Shown: piece after piece, positions 53,901-56,994 of the stretch | How the letters are laid out: each line of letters opens with the position of its first letter | How positions within the stretch are numbered: position 1 is the first letter of the stretch | Assembly: GCA_027485675.1 (NCBI GenBank) | Contig: JAIXQP010000025.1 | Span: forward strand, 62,001-126,000 | DNA: 64,000 bases | From: Terriglobales bacterium | GTDB lineage: Bacteria; Acidobacteriota; Terriglobia; Bryobacterales; Bryobacteraceae | Reading direction: 5' to 3' | Made by a program: the position numbers and the translations under genes | Notes under the pieces: generated by a model | Told to the model about the DNA's origin: nothing | The model's database searches: none | Seen by the model: the letters and a program-made list of their open reading frames with translations, nothing else

Positions 53901-54632
53901 GCAGGCGCGGTCTTCGGGCTCCAGTCTCCTTTGCTGACGGGAAGTGGTGGGCCGCAGAGCTTGGAGGAGATCGCTGCGCTGTACGTCGATGAGATTCGCG
54001 CGGTGCAGCCGGAAGGTCCGTACCGGCTAGCGGGATGGTCACTGGGCGGCATGATCGCGTATGAGATCGCCCGGCAGTTGCGATCGGAGGGTTCGGCGGT
54101 GAACCTGCTTGCGCTAATCGATAGCTACCCGCCGTCAGTGGTGCGCCAATGGGCGGAACAACAATTGCCAGTCGTAGCGTTTGCAGAGGATTTGCTGGGC
54201 GGCTCGCTGGAGGGTTTGGACACGACCCAGCCAGAAGGCCAAGTCCTGGAAGCCCTTTCCGCAAAGCTCCAAGTGGATTGCGCGGCCCTGTTCCGCGTGT
54301 TCCGGCTGCACCTCGACGCCTCCCGCCAATACGTGCCGCGGGCTGCCGACATCTCCATCACACTTGTGGAAGCGGGCACCCCCGCGGCGGATCTCGCTGC
54401 TGAGTGGGGGGCGCTTGCGCTCTCCGGCATCACCGTGTACCGGCTATCCGCAAGCCACTACAACATCCTGCAATCGCCTCAGGTGCAGCGAGTGGCCGAG
54501 ATCCTCACACCGCACGCCATCAGCGCACGCGCAGCGGCAGGCGCTCCAGCCCACGCTGGTTGGTCCGATCCACAAACCACTCCGGTTCTCCTGCCAGCTC
54601 GATCGTCGAATAGCGATCCAATAGTGCACTGA
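34425..54632 (+). CDS. Hybrid trans-AT PKS-NRPS PKS2: FMO-ACP, modules 7-11, one NRPS module, thioesterase (6735 residues)
   Basis: One frame whose ATG overlaps the PKS1 stop. Domain order by eye: FMO-ACP6; KS7-DH-KR-ACP7; KS8-DH-ACP8; KS9-DH-ACP9; KS10-KR-ACP10; KS11(inactive type)-ACP11; C-A-PCP; TE. KS cysteines near 730, 2058, 3007, 3922 and 4978; ACP/PCP serines near 481, 1814, 2783, 3691, 4762, 5390 and 6409. KS11 has lost the first catalytic His (EAAATGS instead of EAHGTGT, Ala5112), so it should transfer the chain without extending it. C has HHIAFDG (5564-5570), A has YTSGSTGRPKG, PCP has LGGHSL and TE has GWSLGG (Ser6539) and His6678. The product should therefore be released with one C-terminal amino acid, as acid or macrocycle. 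The last 38 residues are antisense to P450-2 and may be a non-functional tail. Confidence 0.95.
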   Translation: MRKQTQTVAIIGGGPTGIGIGRELRDGGIDFEIFEAADDFGGVWNSAGACGRTYPSLHLISPKFNTQVADFPMPEDYPDYPSHELMLRYIRSYAKAFGMYERTRFGSKVARLEPVGSEWRVTTAKGESAQYPLVVVANGLQRIPRFPKYPGQFDGESIHSSQYKTAEQVRGKRVLVVGGGNSGCDMAVDAVHHAAAVYHSTRRGYYYQPKFVGGKPTPQWMMELGNKFPTKQETLAYIQETFRLAGFDGTDYGLPKPDYPLDAAHPIMNSQILYHIGHGDIRAKGDIASFEGRRVRFVDGEEAEFDVVIYATGYDRDLSFLDRGLLEWKSGIPSLFLHSVPRNLDNLLFMGFINSAAGLGDGLKTQGHFVRSYARAYFGQTSGLAAFLAAKRTDDPDIGQGYFVDSHRHLWEADLWKLLAQMRKYRDMLEESAPAVATVAEAAMDLPTVEREVLRLAAAALGVAEEELDPTVNLSRYGVDSIAITEVMVRISRHFGISVAPTTFFEAKHFRDLSSILVARYGKAMGKQSRQPVATPPAGDEPASWIARHRRVKKRAAPTGQRKIAIIAMDGVFPKSADLDALEGHLRRGDDCIEEIPADRWDWRSCYGDPKQGPYSNVKYGGFVPNHDRFDAAFFHISPREAELMDPQHRLYLECVWRLFERGGYAAGSLAGKKVGMFLGINLQDYTDMVNRAGIRDAVQLTGLGHMFCPNRLSFLFDIHGPSEVIDTACSSSLVAVHRAVMSILHEGCEMAVAGGANLMLTPTQHIMFSKVGMLAEDGRCKTFSREANGYVRSEGIGAVLLKPLEAAERDGDPILGVILGSAENHGGAATSLTAPNPKAQAELIVEAHRQAALDPRSITAIECHGTGTSLGDPIEVEGLKSAFARLYQERGLAPAAMPHCGLGSVKSNIGHAETAAGIAGLMKLVLGMQSGWLYRTLHCENQNPLIDLAGSPFRLLREAQPWTRPVIDGVEHPRRAGVSSFGAGGANAHIVLEEYRGSQTGPPSAGSFVIPLSAKSQEALDRRVKQLADWIAAHENCNLRDLAYTLQVGRDAMRVRMAYVVSDVADLQHQLRGPEQSRPSSPLAERWVRGEAVDWESQYAGQPKPQRLALPAYPFAAKRYWLPVETAPEHFTRSFDGRESFLRDHRVGGQPVLPGVMYLELVCAALRAAGRAAIQIRQAVWMKPLVVSGPVKVEVRLEPRVEIASVGADGTREVHFQARLGDSALTEAAGVAPLQGGQFFDGGEIYRLFDGMGIQYGPTHRAIQSLRAGAAGVTAELRLPGEAGRLDEFTLHPSLLDAALQSALGMQVGDARTAALPFALESISIAGSLTEAMVVHVRPSEKRGALDLDLANASGQVAVRLRGFVTRAIAPASDNVFFFAPAWQRLPESPRNAVSFDERIAWVAGPPGRLDGWTWQRFPSTDFHACFQSLLAELQRIAAAPSRRILLQVCVAESSRLLALSAMLRSARMECSWLWPQIVVVPDDRDAAPFLAEASALPQHGMIRFGVDGKAEVRCWERPTLPEAAISWRPKGVYLITGGGGSLARMLARHIAEEAPGASIVLAGRTVPESDLGGSMWFRRTDVTKADEVESLIAEVRQRHGRIDGVFHAAGVLDDAPLLQTSAPRALAVMAPKVDGAIHLDRAIADAPLDFFVLFGSVAGVLGNAGQSAYAAANAYLDVFAAERQATRPGRTVAVDWPLWRDGGMRMDESTAALMRRTTGLDSLTTPDGLLALRRILGSGLTQVMVACGDAERIARYLAATPELPTVAASKVDQPALRTKVMAGLVDCVCQLLKLEPADLSPDTELTEYGFDSITFTQFANALNDRFDLEVTPTLFFEFPTLQQLADGLIAGNGPALSSRLGVKAVPVAPAPQWQPEAAPAQKQPADAVAIIGMSGAFPMAKDLDAFWRNLVEGRDAIGEVPPDRWDWKAYWGDPAKEPGRTNVKWGGFMENVAEFDAAFFGISPPEARAMDPQQRLLLTQAWRALEDAGIAPRRLAGSNTGVFIGIADTGYSRLMAQAGASLEGYVMTGLAPSLGPNRISHFLNLHGPSVAVETACSSSLVAVSRAMESIRSGACDCALAGGVNTLLLPDSFIGFTRAGMLSPDGRCKAFASSANGYARGEGVGLVVLKRLELAERDGDRILAVIRAAAENHGGRAGSLTAPNPKAQAELLRTAYTRAGFDPRTVTYLEAHGTGTSLGDPIEVEALTAAFADLSKSAAQQFGAQAESACAIGTVKASIGHLELAAGIAGLIKVLLQMRHRTIVGVLHCDQLNPYLKLDGTRFHVAQRNEEWRRPVDEHGRELPLRAGVSSFGFGGSNAHLALEEYVAPAAQTPAVSSPEMIVLSARTPEQLTESAQSLATALSSGEYALTEVAYTLQCGRDAMEHRLAFVAASIREVVSKLQAFVSGTRDTELHVGSAKANREMLTALESDEEVLRTLATLPQRGKHDALLSLWVRGLPFAWRSLHGSAAPRRTALPGYPFATTRYWVEQATPPLTANVIRGDDWFIRDHVVDQQPVLPGVMHLEMVRNAVVRAGGWGGRALELRQHTWLRPVTVNGDAIRLSVSTSASPDGSFAYELRSSAVHSMGSAVAVNVQTPRVDLDLLRQQASRAIAVGESYQRFASLGLQYGPAQRALHGLFAGTDFAVAELRMPEGTNDGAFLLHPSLLDGALQALIGLEGAASALALPYAVRRVQIFSEANARTMWAVARRESASAYQIDVCQPDGTVCVRMEGLAVRRAPVEKAPQVSTLAELVRIAAKVLEVDASVIETDVELGEFGFDSITMTAFASKVNSELGLSLTPADFFEFATLERLAGHIGERSVSAPVTLQSAPAEEKEDAIAIVGMSCHFPMAPDAESFWRNLREGRDCITEVPADRWDWRAIYGDPKQEPGKTNVQWGGFADGILDFDPLFFGISPREASWMDPQQRLLLMHVWKALEDAGHAPRQLAGRSIGIFVGTSMSSRTAAADTGGESYAATGAVPSVGPNRASYFFDWHGPSEPVETACSSSLVAIHRAVQAMRSGDCEMAVVGGINTMVTPEAHILFSQAGMLSPDGRCKTFSAGANGYVRGEGVGMLVLKRLSQARRDSNSIYAIVRGTAVNHGGRANSLTAPNTAAQSDLLKTAYQRAGVDPSTVTYIEAHGTGTALGDPVEVNALKSLFQKGDGRCALGSVKTNIGHLELAAGVAGLIKVLLQMQHRTLAPTLHCDEQNPYIDFSGSPLYLVREAQTWEGPRRAGVSSFGFGGVNAHVIVEEYEQQQRVPGFGPALMVLSAREEDRLRALARSLADSFGERYSDADLQDASYTLLVGRDAMKYRLAVVVQTAVELRAKLQAFANGQVEGVLTGCVERKATAPAMAGSTLEAMGRHWVNGGELDLDAMFERGQRRLLHLPTYPFATTRPASGIVLDPAAYYLRDHRIHSQSVLPGAMSLELVRTAFGEAVPVTMRQILWRQPVIVESQPVAARVDLDAAKGSFRFVTGEDTVHVQGFIAAGAEEGGHIDVEAIRSRCREQITSREFYAVFEPSGIAYGPSFRPVEEAFAGEVEALTKLRLPKSSSSHSAMHPVMLDGAFQSCALLLRGLGAETAVPFAVERLEVLRPTADEMWVHVRETLSAGASIRRLDIDLADGDGRVCVKVRGFSLRTMTTPSPQPPRQQRVRDTRALLARLVAEESGVSRNSISSEEPLEAYGLDSMMIGKLTDRLEREYGPLSKTLFFEYQNIEQLARYLDEEHAPLATPRVQAKPAADGAIAIIGLAGRYPGARNLDEFWENLARGRDCITEVPRSRWDHSRYYDPESRAPGKTNSKWGGFIDDAECFDPLFFNVSPREAEFLDPQERIFLQCAWEAMEDAGYTRATLAPAAAPMTGGNVGVFVGVMYEEYQLWGAEMTAAGRPTVLSSSAASIANRVSYFCDFHGPSLTVDTMCSSSLTAIHLACESLRAGSCQVALAGGVNLNLHPNKYLTLAQGRFTSTTGRCESYGRGGDGYVPGEGAGAVILKPLERAIADGDQIYGVVRASALNHGGKTNGYTVPNPHAQAAVITAALERGGVDARAISYIEGHGTGTSLGDPIEIAALSKAFRAHTQEREFCAIGSVKSNIGHCESAAGIAGLTKVLLQMKHGMLAPSLHSETLNPAIDFPRSPFRVQRRLEAWPRPESGARLAGISAFGAGGSNVHLVVEEHESPARQPAVQRPRVFPFSAHTEEQLTALLERHLAAFARYTDQDLPAIARVLQEGREVFAQRFAVVASTLADLHAQTAAYLNNEQPSLPHPDALWRVAREWMEHGKTDWAALREAEATRVSLPTYPFAKERFWAPLPGGSPAPLPLFFAPSWQPQLAQPVVKPDSVVTVFVGVDSTGADGIRIPGDDYTSAAVELLGVVQDIVKERPKSALLQVVVPAGSELAGLGGLLRTVQWEHSAVRCQLVEWDGAGGDLAGRLRAERFSGETHTRYTRESQRQVRQWRELTAEPNVATPWKDGGVYLIVGGAGGLGLLLAEEIASSVRRPALWLTSRSPMAESARAGITKRGGVVEHRQVDVTERPQVDGLIREILERHGRLDGVIHAAGVLRDKRLVRKSAAEFREVLAPKVEGVLNLDAATAGCRMDFVLLFASISGALGNAGQCDYAAANGFLDSFAACRNLQVERGERYGRTISLDWPYWSNGGMRLDDSVIERMRSGFGVVPLETDAGMAALRAAFGFRESQLLILDGDRDRLRHALRPPQVVAAPAPPPKRDDLTGRIRHHLSRVLQVPPEKLSSSETLDRYGLDSVTGMDVIESLSRELDRKLPPTLLLEYPRIDLLAAHLNETVPAPAIAEPVAERGKDIAIIAIAGRYPGADTIDDFWDLLQQGRDCITEIPGERWDANSRAAAYCKWGGFLSDVDRFDASFFGVSPRDAALMDPQERLFLETVFRLLESAGYTNAHLRQAFGSRVGVYVGAMSQQYHAVEADPDQKALVSMSSYASIANRVSFYFDLQGPSVALDTMCSSGLHAVHLASRALQADECRLAIAGGVNLSIHPNKYQALSRTGLLGSTPDSRSFADGDGYLPAEGVGAVLLKPLADARRDGDRILAVIKGSAANHGGHSAGFMTPSAEAQARLIEENFRATGVDPRTVSYVEAAATGSALSDSMEVRALTRAFRNFTKDVGFCALGTVKSNMGHAEAASGMAQLTKVILQLDRRKLAPTLLTRHPNPHIDLNGTPFVLQSSLTEWTPPNGVPRRAAISSFGAGGSNLHLILEEAPTTVASEESMAGPPWQFVLSAHSDERLAQWMKTMHDYVANHTALSLPRLAYTLQERRTRMECVRVISASNRQQLLDALAAPERHALRAEAGEPSGVLRGAPLPLPPYPLQRERYWLSVSKDAGPAPATLPERIVALLQEELGVPVQATDSFQSLGIDSMASQRLIHAVSESTGVPIGYADLASHPTPATLASYLGGIQPAARNGSAPEREFPCSLTEGQRALWVFQKLYPSSSAYNVPLAYAVEHADRDALERACGWVVKAYPILGTLVDGDLQLRLAERAARLQVLQVPPSMDAVEFARQRAAVPFDLQEAVPIRFELLDGLTPILLIVVHHIAFDGISAAVFAKAFWQAYCGREEFEKPVAASFASFSEWEQQYLASSAAERDRNWWLNHLAGEVPTLNLAAVGSSASLDVELPAGLVAQVKSCSAELGISASVLFLGAFAILLSRYCDAEEFVVGVPAAARPQSGFQETIGYFANVLPLRVAPTGAHSVADYLGALQTTFSAALDHSQYPLARLLRDMERDALAAPLFHATFSYQSFLNSLELAGTQHLAEIRQEGDAAFGLEVHTSSIVAVYDAQQFNDSSVRSMLVHYIRMLGALVANPRQPVADLQMLTQLERDTILGQWSRGEELRQARATVCSAIDRRSAAVPNAVAIVADQESWTYSALAKRVNRLTNYLRQRALPPGARVAVCLGRAPECVAVMLAVWKAGCVWVPLDSAWPAERLAFTIRDSGAALVIVDDSTVAALNGVPPARLILLSRAQNAIARCSAKPARYRTPLTSDAYIIYTSGSTGRPKGVVVSHAALATHCVAAVRTYGITRRDVVLQFSSHSVDPALEQLLPALMQGAMVVMRTQDLWTPSAFQRLIHKQRITVADLPPAYLHELLLAWPAGATSHGLRLLLCGGESLPPDTVRLWQASPLRTARLLNVYGPTEATITSTYHEVTAADAAERSVPIGRPFPAREIYILDRYGNPVPEGVAGELYIGGPCLGTAYQGSEELTRSRFTPNPFSAGRLYRTGDRASFVPGTNGLLAFHGRTDQQVKVRGFRVELGEVESALREFGCSDAAVFLDPSSQQLMACVTPDSFDEAGARVYLASRLPAHMLPVAYLALERLPLSLSGKVDRQALRLLFADRGESRKPSGLRSMTEQRLERIWCSLLQLQMVNPEESFFDLGGHSLLCLRLLAEMQREFQRELSIGDILQAPTLREMAVLLDRDAVAMDSPLVTLREAAAAGGAPLFLVHPVGGSVACYAELAKHLDMAGAVFGLQSPLLTGSGGPQSLEEIAALYVDEIRAVQPEGPYRLAGWSLGGMIAYEIARQLRSEGSAVNLLALIDSYPPSVVRQWAEQQLPVVAFAEDLLGGSLEGLDTTQPEGQVLEALSAKLQVDCAALFRVFRLHLDASRQYVPRAADISITLVEAGTPAADLAAEWGALALSGITVYRLSASHYNILQSPQVQRVAEILTPHAISARAAAGAPAHAGWSDPQTTPVLLPARSSNSDPIVH
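36105..40000 (+). other. PKS2 module 7: KS-DH-KR-ACP
   Basis: KS7 (about 564-994; Cys730, CHGTGTSLGDP). DH7 (about 1126-1372) is fully canonical: His1146 in DHRVGGQPVLPG and Asp in LHPSLLDAALQ. KR7 (about 1379-1758) has GGGGSLA, FGSVAG, GQSAYAAANA and a clear LDD motif (AAGVLDDAP), the B-type signature. ACP7 Ser1814. Expected product: an alkene. Confidence 0.88.
40080..42900 (+). other. PKS2 module 8: KS-DH-ACP without KR
   Basis: KS8 (about 1888-2326; Cys2058, HGTGT and KASIGH present) looks active. DH8 (about 2496-2745) keeps His2512 and the distal LHPSLLDGALQ, but the motif reads DHVVDQQPVLPG, with Asp in place of the conserved Gly. ACP8 Ser2783. With no ketoreductase in cis, the DH may shift a double bond, form a cyclic ether, or work with a KR borrowed from a neighbour. 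Confidence 0.82.
42940..45630 (+). other. PKS2 module 9: KS-DH-ACP without KR
   Basis: KS9 (about 2841-3256; Cys3007) is canonical. DH9 (about 3402-3646) has His3416 in DHRIHSQSVLPG, with Ser where Gly is expected, and Asp in MHPVMLDGAFQ. ACP9 Ser3691 in YGLDSMM, followed by GPLSKTLFFEY. Second module in a row with a DH but no KR; same possible roles as module 8. Confidence 0.82.
45660..48840 (+). other. PKS2 module 10: KS-KR-ACP
   Basis: KS10 (about 3747-4179; Cys3922 in DTMCSSSL). KR10 (about 4321-4712) has GGAGGLG, FASISG, GQCDYAAANG and VLRDK, keeping the B-type Asp. ACP10 Ser4762 in YGLDSVT. Expected product: a beta-hydroxy group. Confidence 0.88.
48870..50720 (+). other. PKS2 module 11: non-elongating KS0-ACP
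   Basis: KS11 (about 4818-5230) keeps Cys4978 (DTMCSSGL) and KSNMGH, but the HGTGT His is gone: the motif reads EAAATGSALSDS (Ala5112). Without that His a KS cannot decarboxylate malonyl-ACP, so this module should only pass the chain to ACP11 (Ser5390 in LGIDSMA) and on to the condensation domain. Such KS0 modules commonly precede an NRPS module in trans-AT systems. Confidence 0.87.
50745..54632 (+). other. PKS2 terminal NRPS module C-A-PCP and thioesterase
   Basis: C domain (about 5441-5860) with HHIAFDG. A domain (about 5866-6377) with YTSGSTGRPKG, NVYGPTEATI, YRTGD and LSGKVDRQAL. By-eye specificity residues: Asp235, Pro236, Glu239, Asp278, Leu299, Cys301, Val322, Ile330, Thr331 and Lys517 (GrsA numbering). 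Two acidic pocket residues hint at a basic side chain. PCP Ser6409 in LGGHSL. TE (about 6451-6700) with Ser6539 in GWSLGG, Asp in LIDSYPP and His6678 in SASHYNI: an intact release thioesterase. Confidence 0.85.
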
Positions 54633-55752
54633 AGCCAACCTGCGCTTCCATACGGGCCAGGGCGGCGCCGATGCAAACATGCGGACCTCCACCGAAAATG
54701 GCGTGGAGGTTCGGCTGGCGTGCTACGTCGAACACGTCTGGATTTTCGAAATGCTCCGGGTCCCGGTTGAATGCGCCGACGAGGCCGATGGCCAGCGATC
54801 CGGCCGGGATCGGCACATCGCCGCAGGTATAGTCGCTGATCGCCACGCGCAGAATGAAGTTGATTCCTGGCTCGTAGCGCATCATCTCCTCAATCGCCGT
54901 CCGCAATAGATTTCGATTCGCGCGCAACTTCGCCATCTGCTCCGGATGACGCAGCAGCGCCAGAAGTCCGTTGCCGAACAGAGTTACCGTCGTTTCATTG
55001 CCGGAGACCAGTCCGACGAGGTTGTTGAGGGTTTCCTCTTCGTCCATCGTGCCGTCGTCCAGGGCCCCGAGCGCCATAGCGACAAACCCATCGCCGGGCG
55101 GCGCGCGGCGAGACTCCAGATGCTGCCGCATGTAGGACTTGAACTCAACTAGCGCGCCATGCGCCTCCTGCTTTTGATCGGGAGTCATCATGATGTCGCC
55201 GATCTTGACCAGCGCGCCGTTCCACTTTGCCACCTGCTCATCCATGGCCGGCGGGATCTCAAACAGGTTGCGGGAGACCCGTCGGGGAAGCAGGTTGGCG
55301 AATGACGCCATGAAGTCGAACTCCGTATCGACCGGCAGCGCGTCCACCACTTGGCGGCATTCGGCTTCGATCATGGGGAGGAACTCCGTCAACCCGCCAG
55401 TCTTTAGGGCCTTCTCGTAGACGCCCCGCATGCGGCGATGTTCCGGCGGATTGGCGTTCACCATCTGTCGTTGGAACTCGCTGAAGAGTTGGTAGCTGAG
55501 AGGATCGCGCTCCCGATTCTCCGGGTTGTTCCAACTGTTCTTCCACAAGCGGGTGTCGCGGCCCATCTCCGGCGCCCGCGCCATCAACGTGAACTCGCGG
55601 TAGCCGAGCACGAAGTACACGCCGGAGTAAGGATCAAAGTGCACGGGCGACTTCTCGCGCAACCGTTTTAGCTCTGGGTACGGATTCCGCAGATAGCCTG
55701 GATCCGTCAACATTCCCCACCAGTTCATGGCGGCAGCAGCGGCTTCATTCAT
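54520..55752 (-). CDS. Cytochrome P450 monooxygenase (P450-2)
   Basis: 410 residues, third in a leftward run of P450s. I-helix SGNETT (acid-alcohol pair present), ExxR in EEMMRYEPG, haem loop FGGGPHVCIGAALAR. The ATG is supported by a good ribosome site (AGGAG, 9 bases upstream) located in the 12-base gap after P450-3. The C-terminal 38 codons are antisense to the end of PKS2: an unusually long 113-base tail-to-tail overlap. The reading favours P450-2, since its overlapped segment (EPEWFVDRTNQRGLERLPL) is conserved in all four paralogues, whereas the PKS2 tail is low-complexity. Soluble class I enzyme; substrate unknown, presumably the cluster product. Confidence 0.92.
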   Translation of the reverse strand: MNEAAAAAMNWWGMLTDPGYLRNPYPELKRLREKSPVHFDPYSGVYFVLGYREFTLMARAPEMGRDTRLWKNSWNNPENRERDPLSYQLFSEFQRQMVNANPPEHRRMRGVYEKALKTGGLTEFLPMIEAECRQVVDALPVDTEFDFMASFANLLPRRVSRNLFEIPPAMDEQVAKWNGALVKIGDIMMTPDQKQEAHGALVEFKSYMRQHLESRRAPPGDGFVAMALGALDDGTMDEEETLNNLVGLVSGNETTVTLFGNGLLALLRHPEQMAKLRANRNLLRTAIEEMMRYEPGINFILRVAISDYTCGDVPIPAGSLAIGLVGAFNRDPEHFENPDVFDVARQPNLHAIFGGGPHVCIGAALARMEAQVGFSALLDRYSTIELAGEPEWFVDRTNQRGLERLPLRVR

Positions 55753-55764
55753 ACTCTTTTGCTC

Positions 55765-56994
55765 CTAATTCATCTGCACGGGCAGTTTATCCAATCCGTG
55801 TTGATCACTCCGGTGTACCCACCAGACGGGCTCGCCGGCCAGCGCTATCTGGGGGAAACGGGCCAGGAGCATGGTGAACGCAATCCGGCCCGTCATCCGC
55901 ACTACTTCCTTGCCGATACAAATGTGGGGCCCTGCGCCGAACACCAATTGCGGATTCGGGAATCGCCGGATGTTGAAGCTGTCCGGATCGGGAAACACTC
56001 CGGGGTCGCGGTTGATGGCCGCCATCAGACCAAGCACCATCGCTCCCGCCGGAATGCGCATGCCGTCAAGTTCCACGTCACGAATGGCAACTCGGAGAAT
56101 AAAGCTGCCGCCTGGTTCATAGCGGAGCATCTCTTCCACCGCGCCTTCCATCAGGCTCGGCTTGGTACGCAAGGTCTGGAGTTGATCCGGGTGGCGCAGC
56201 AGCGTCACCAGACCGTTGCCAAGCAGCGTCTGGGTGGCGGTGCCGCCGGCGATCAGAGTCACCAGGTTGTTGAGACTCTCTTCCTCATCCATGATGCCTT
56301 CCGCCAGGCTGGCCCGCGCCATGGCCAGGAAGCCGTCATCCTCTGCCTGCTTCAGGTGTCCACGTAAGAAGAGCTTGAACTCCCGCAGTGCCTGATGGGC
56401 GTCCGCCTTCTGCTTTGGCGTTACGAAAATGTTGCCAATCAGACTCAACGCCTCTACCCAGCGGGCAAGGTCCGATTCGATCTCATCGGGCAACCCGAAC
56501 ATGCGAAGCGAAACGCGCCCTGGCAGGACTTTCGCGAACGCCGTCATGAAGTCGAATGGACACGCCACCGGAATCGTATCCAAGACGCGACGGCACTCCT
56601 CCTCAATGCTGCTGCCGAAGCGGGCCAGATATGCTGGACGAAACGCCGCTTCGTACACGGCGCGCATCCGGCGGTGGTCCGGCGGGTTGGCATTGGTCAT
56701 CTGCGGCTGAAACTCGCTGAAGAGGGCGTAGCCAACGGGATCTCGCTCACGGTTCTCCGGCGTGCTCCAACTGTTGGTCCACAGGCGGGTGTCGCGGCCA
56801 AGGTCAGACGAGCGAGCCAGCAAGCTGAACTCGCGATGGCCCAAGACGAAGAAAACGCCGGAGACGGGATCGAAATGCACCCGCGCCGGCTCCCGCAACC
56901 GGTGTATCTCGGGGTACGGATGCGCTAAGAAATCCGGCGCCCGCAGCATCTCCCACCAGTCCACCGACCGCGCCACCGCCGGGACCCCGGCCAT
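55765..56994 (-). CDS. P450-like protein lacking the I-helix acid-alcohol pair (P450-3)
   Basis: 409 residues, paralogous to its neighbours. The haem loop FGAGPHICIGKEVVR has the Cys ligand and ExxR is EEMLRYEPG, so haem should bind. But the I-helix motif, AGHETT in P450-1, reads AGGTAT here: the conserved acid and the following Thr are replaced by Thr and Ala. These two residues normally deliver protons for oxygen cleavage. Enzymes lacking the Thr can still work using a substrate hydroxyl (P450eryF) or may catalyse non-standard reactions. The ATG overlaps the P450-4 stop (TGATG), so the two are translationally coupled. Reaction unknown. Confidence 0.88.
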   Translation of the reverse strand: MAGVPAVARSVDWWEMLRAPDFLAHPYPEIHRLREPARVHFDPVSGVFFVLGHREFSLLARSSDLGRDTRLWTNSWSTPENRERDPVGYALFSEFQPQMTNANPPDHRRMRAVYEAAFRPAYLARFGSSIEEECRRVLDTIPVACPFDFMTAFAKVLPGRVSLRMFGLPDEIESDLARWVEALSLIGNIFVTPKQKADAHQALREFKLFLRGHLKQAEDDGFLAMARASLAEGIMDEEESLNNLVTLIAGGTATQTLLGNGLVTLLRHPDQLQTLRTKPSLMEGAVEEMLRYEPGGSFILRVAIRDVELDGMRIPAGAMVLGLMAAINRDPGVFPDPDSFNIRRFPNPQLVFGAGPHICIGKEVVRMTGRIAFTMLLARFPQIALAGEPVWWVHRSDQHGLDKLPVQMN

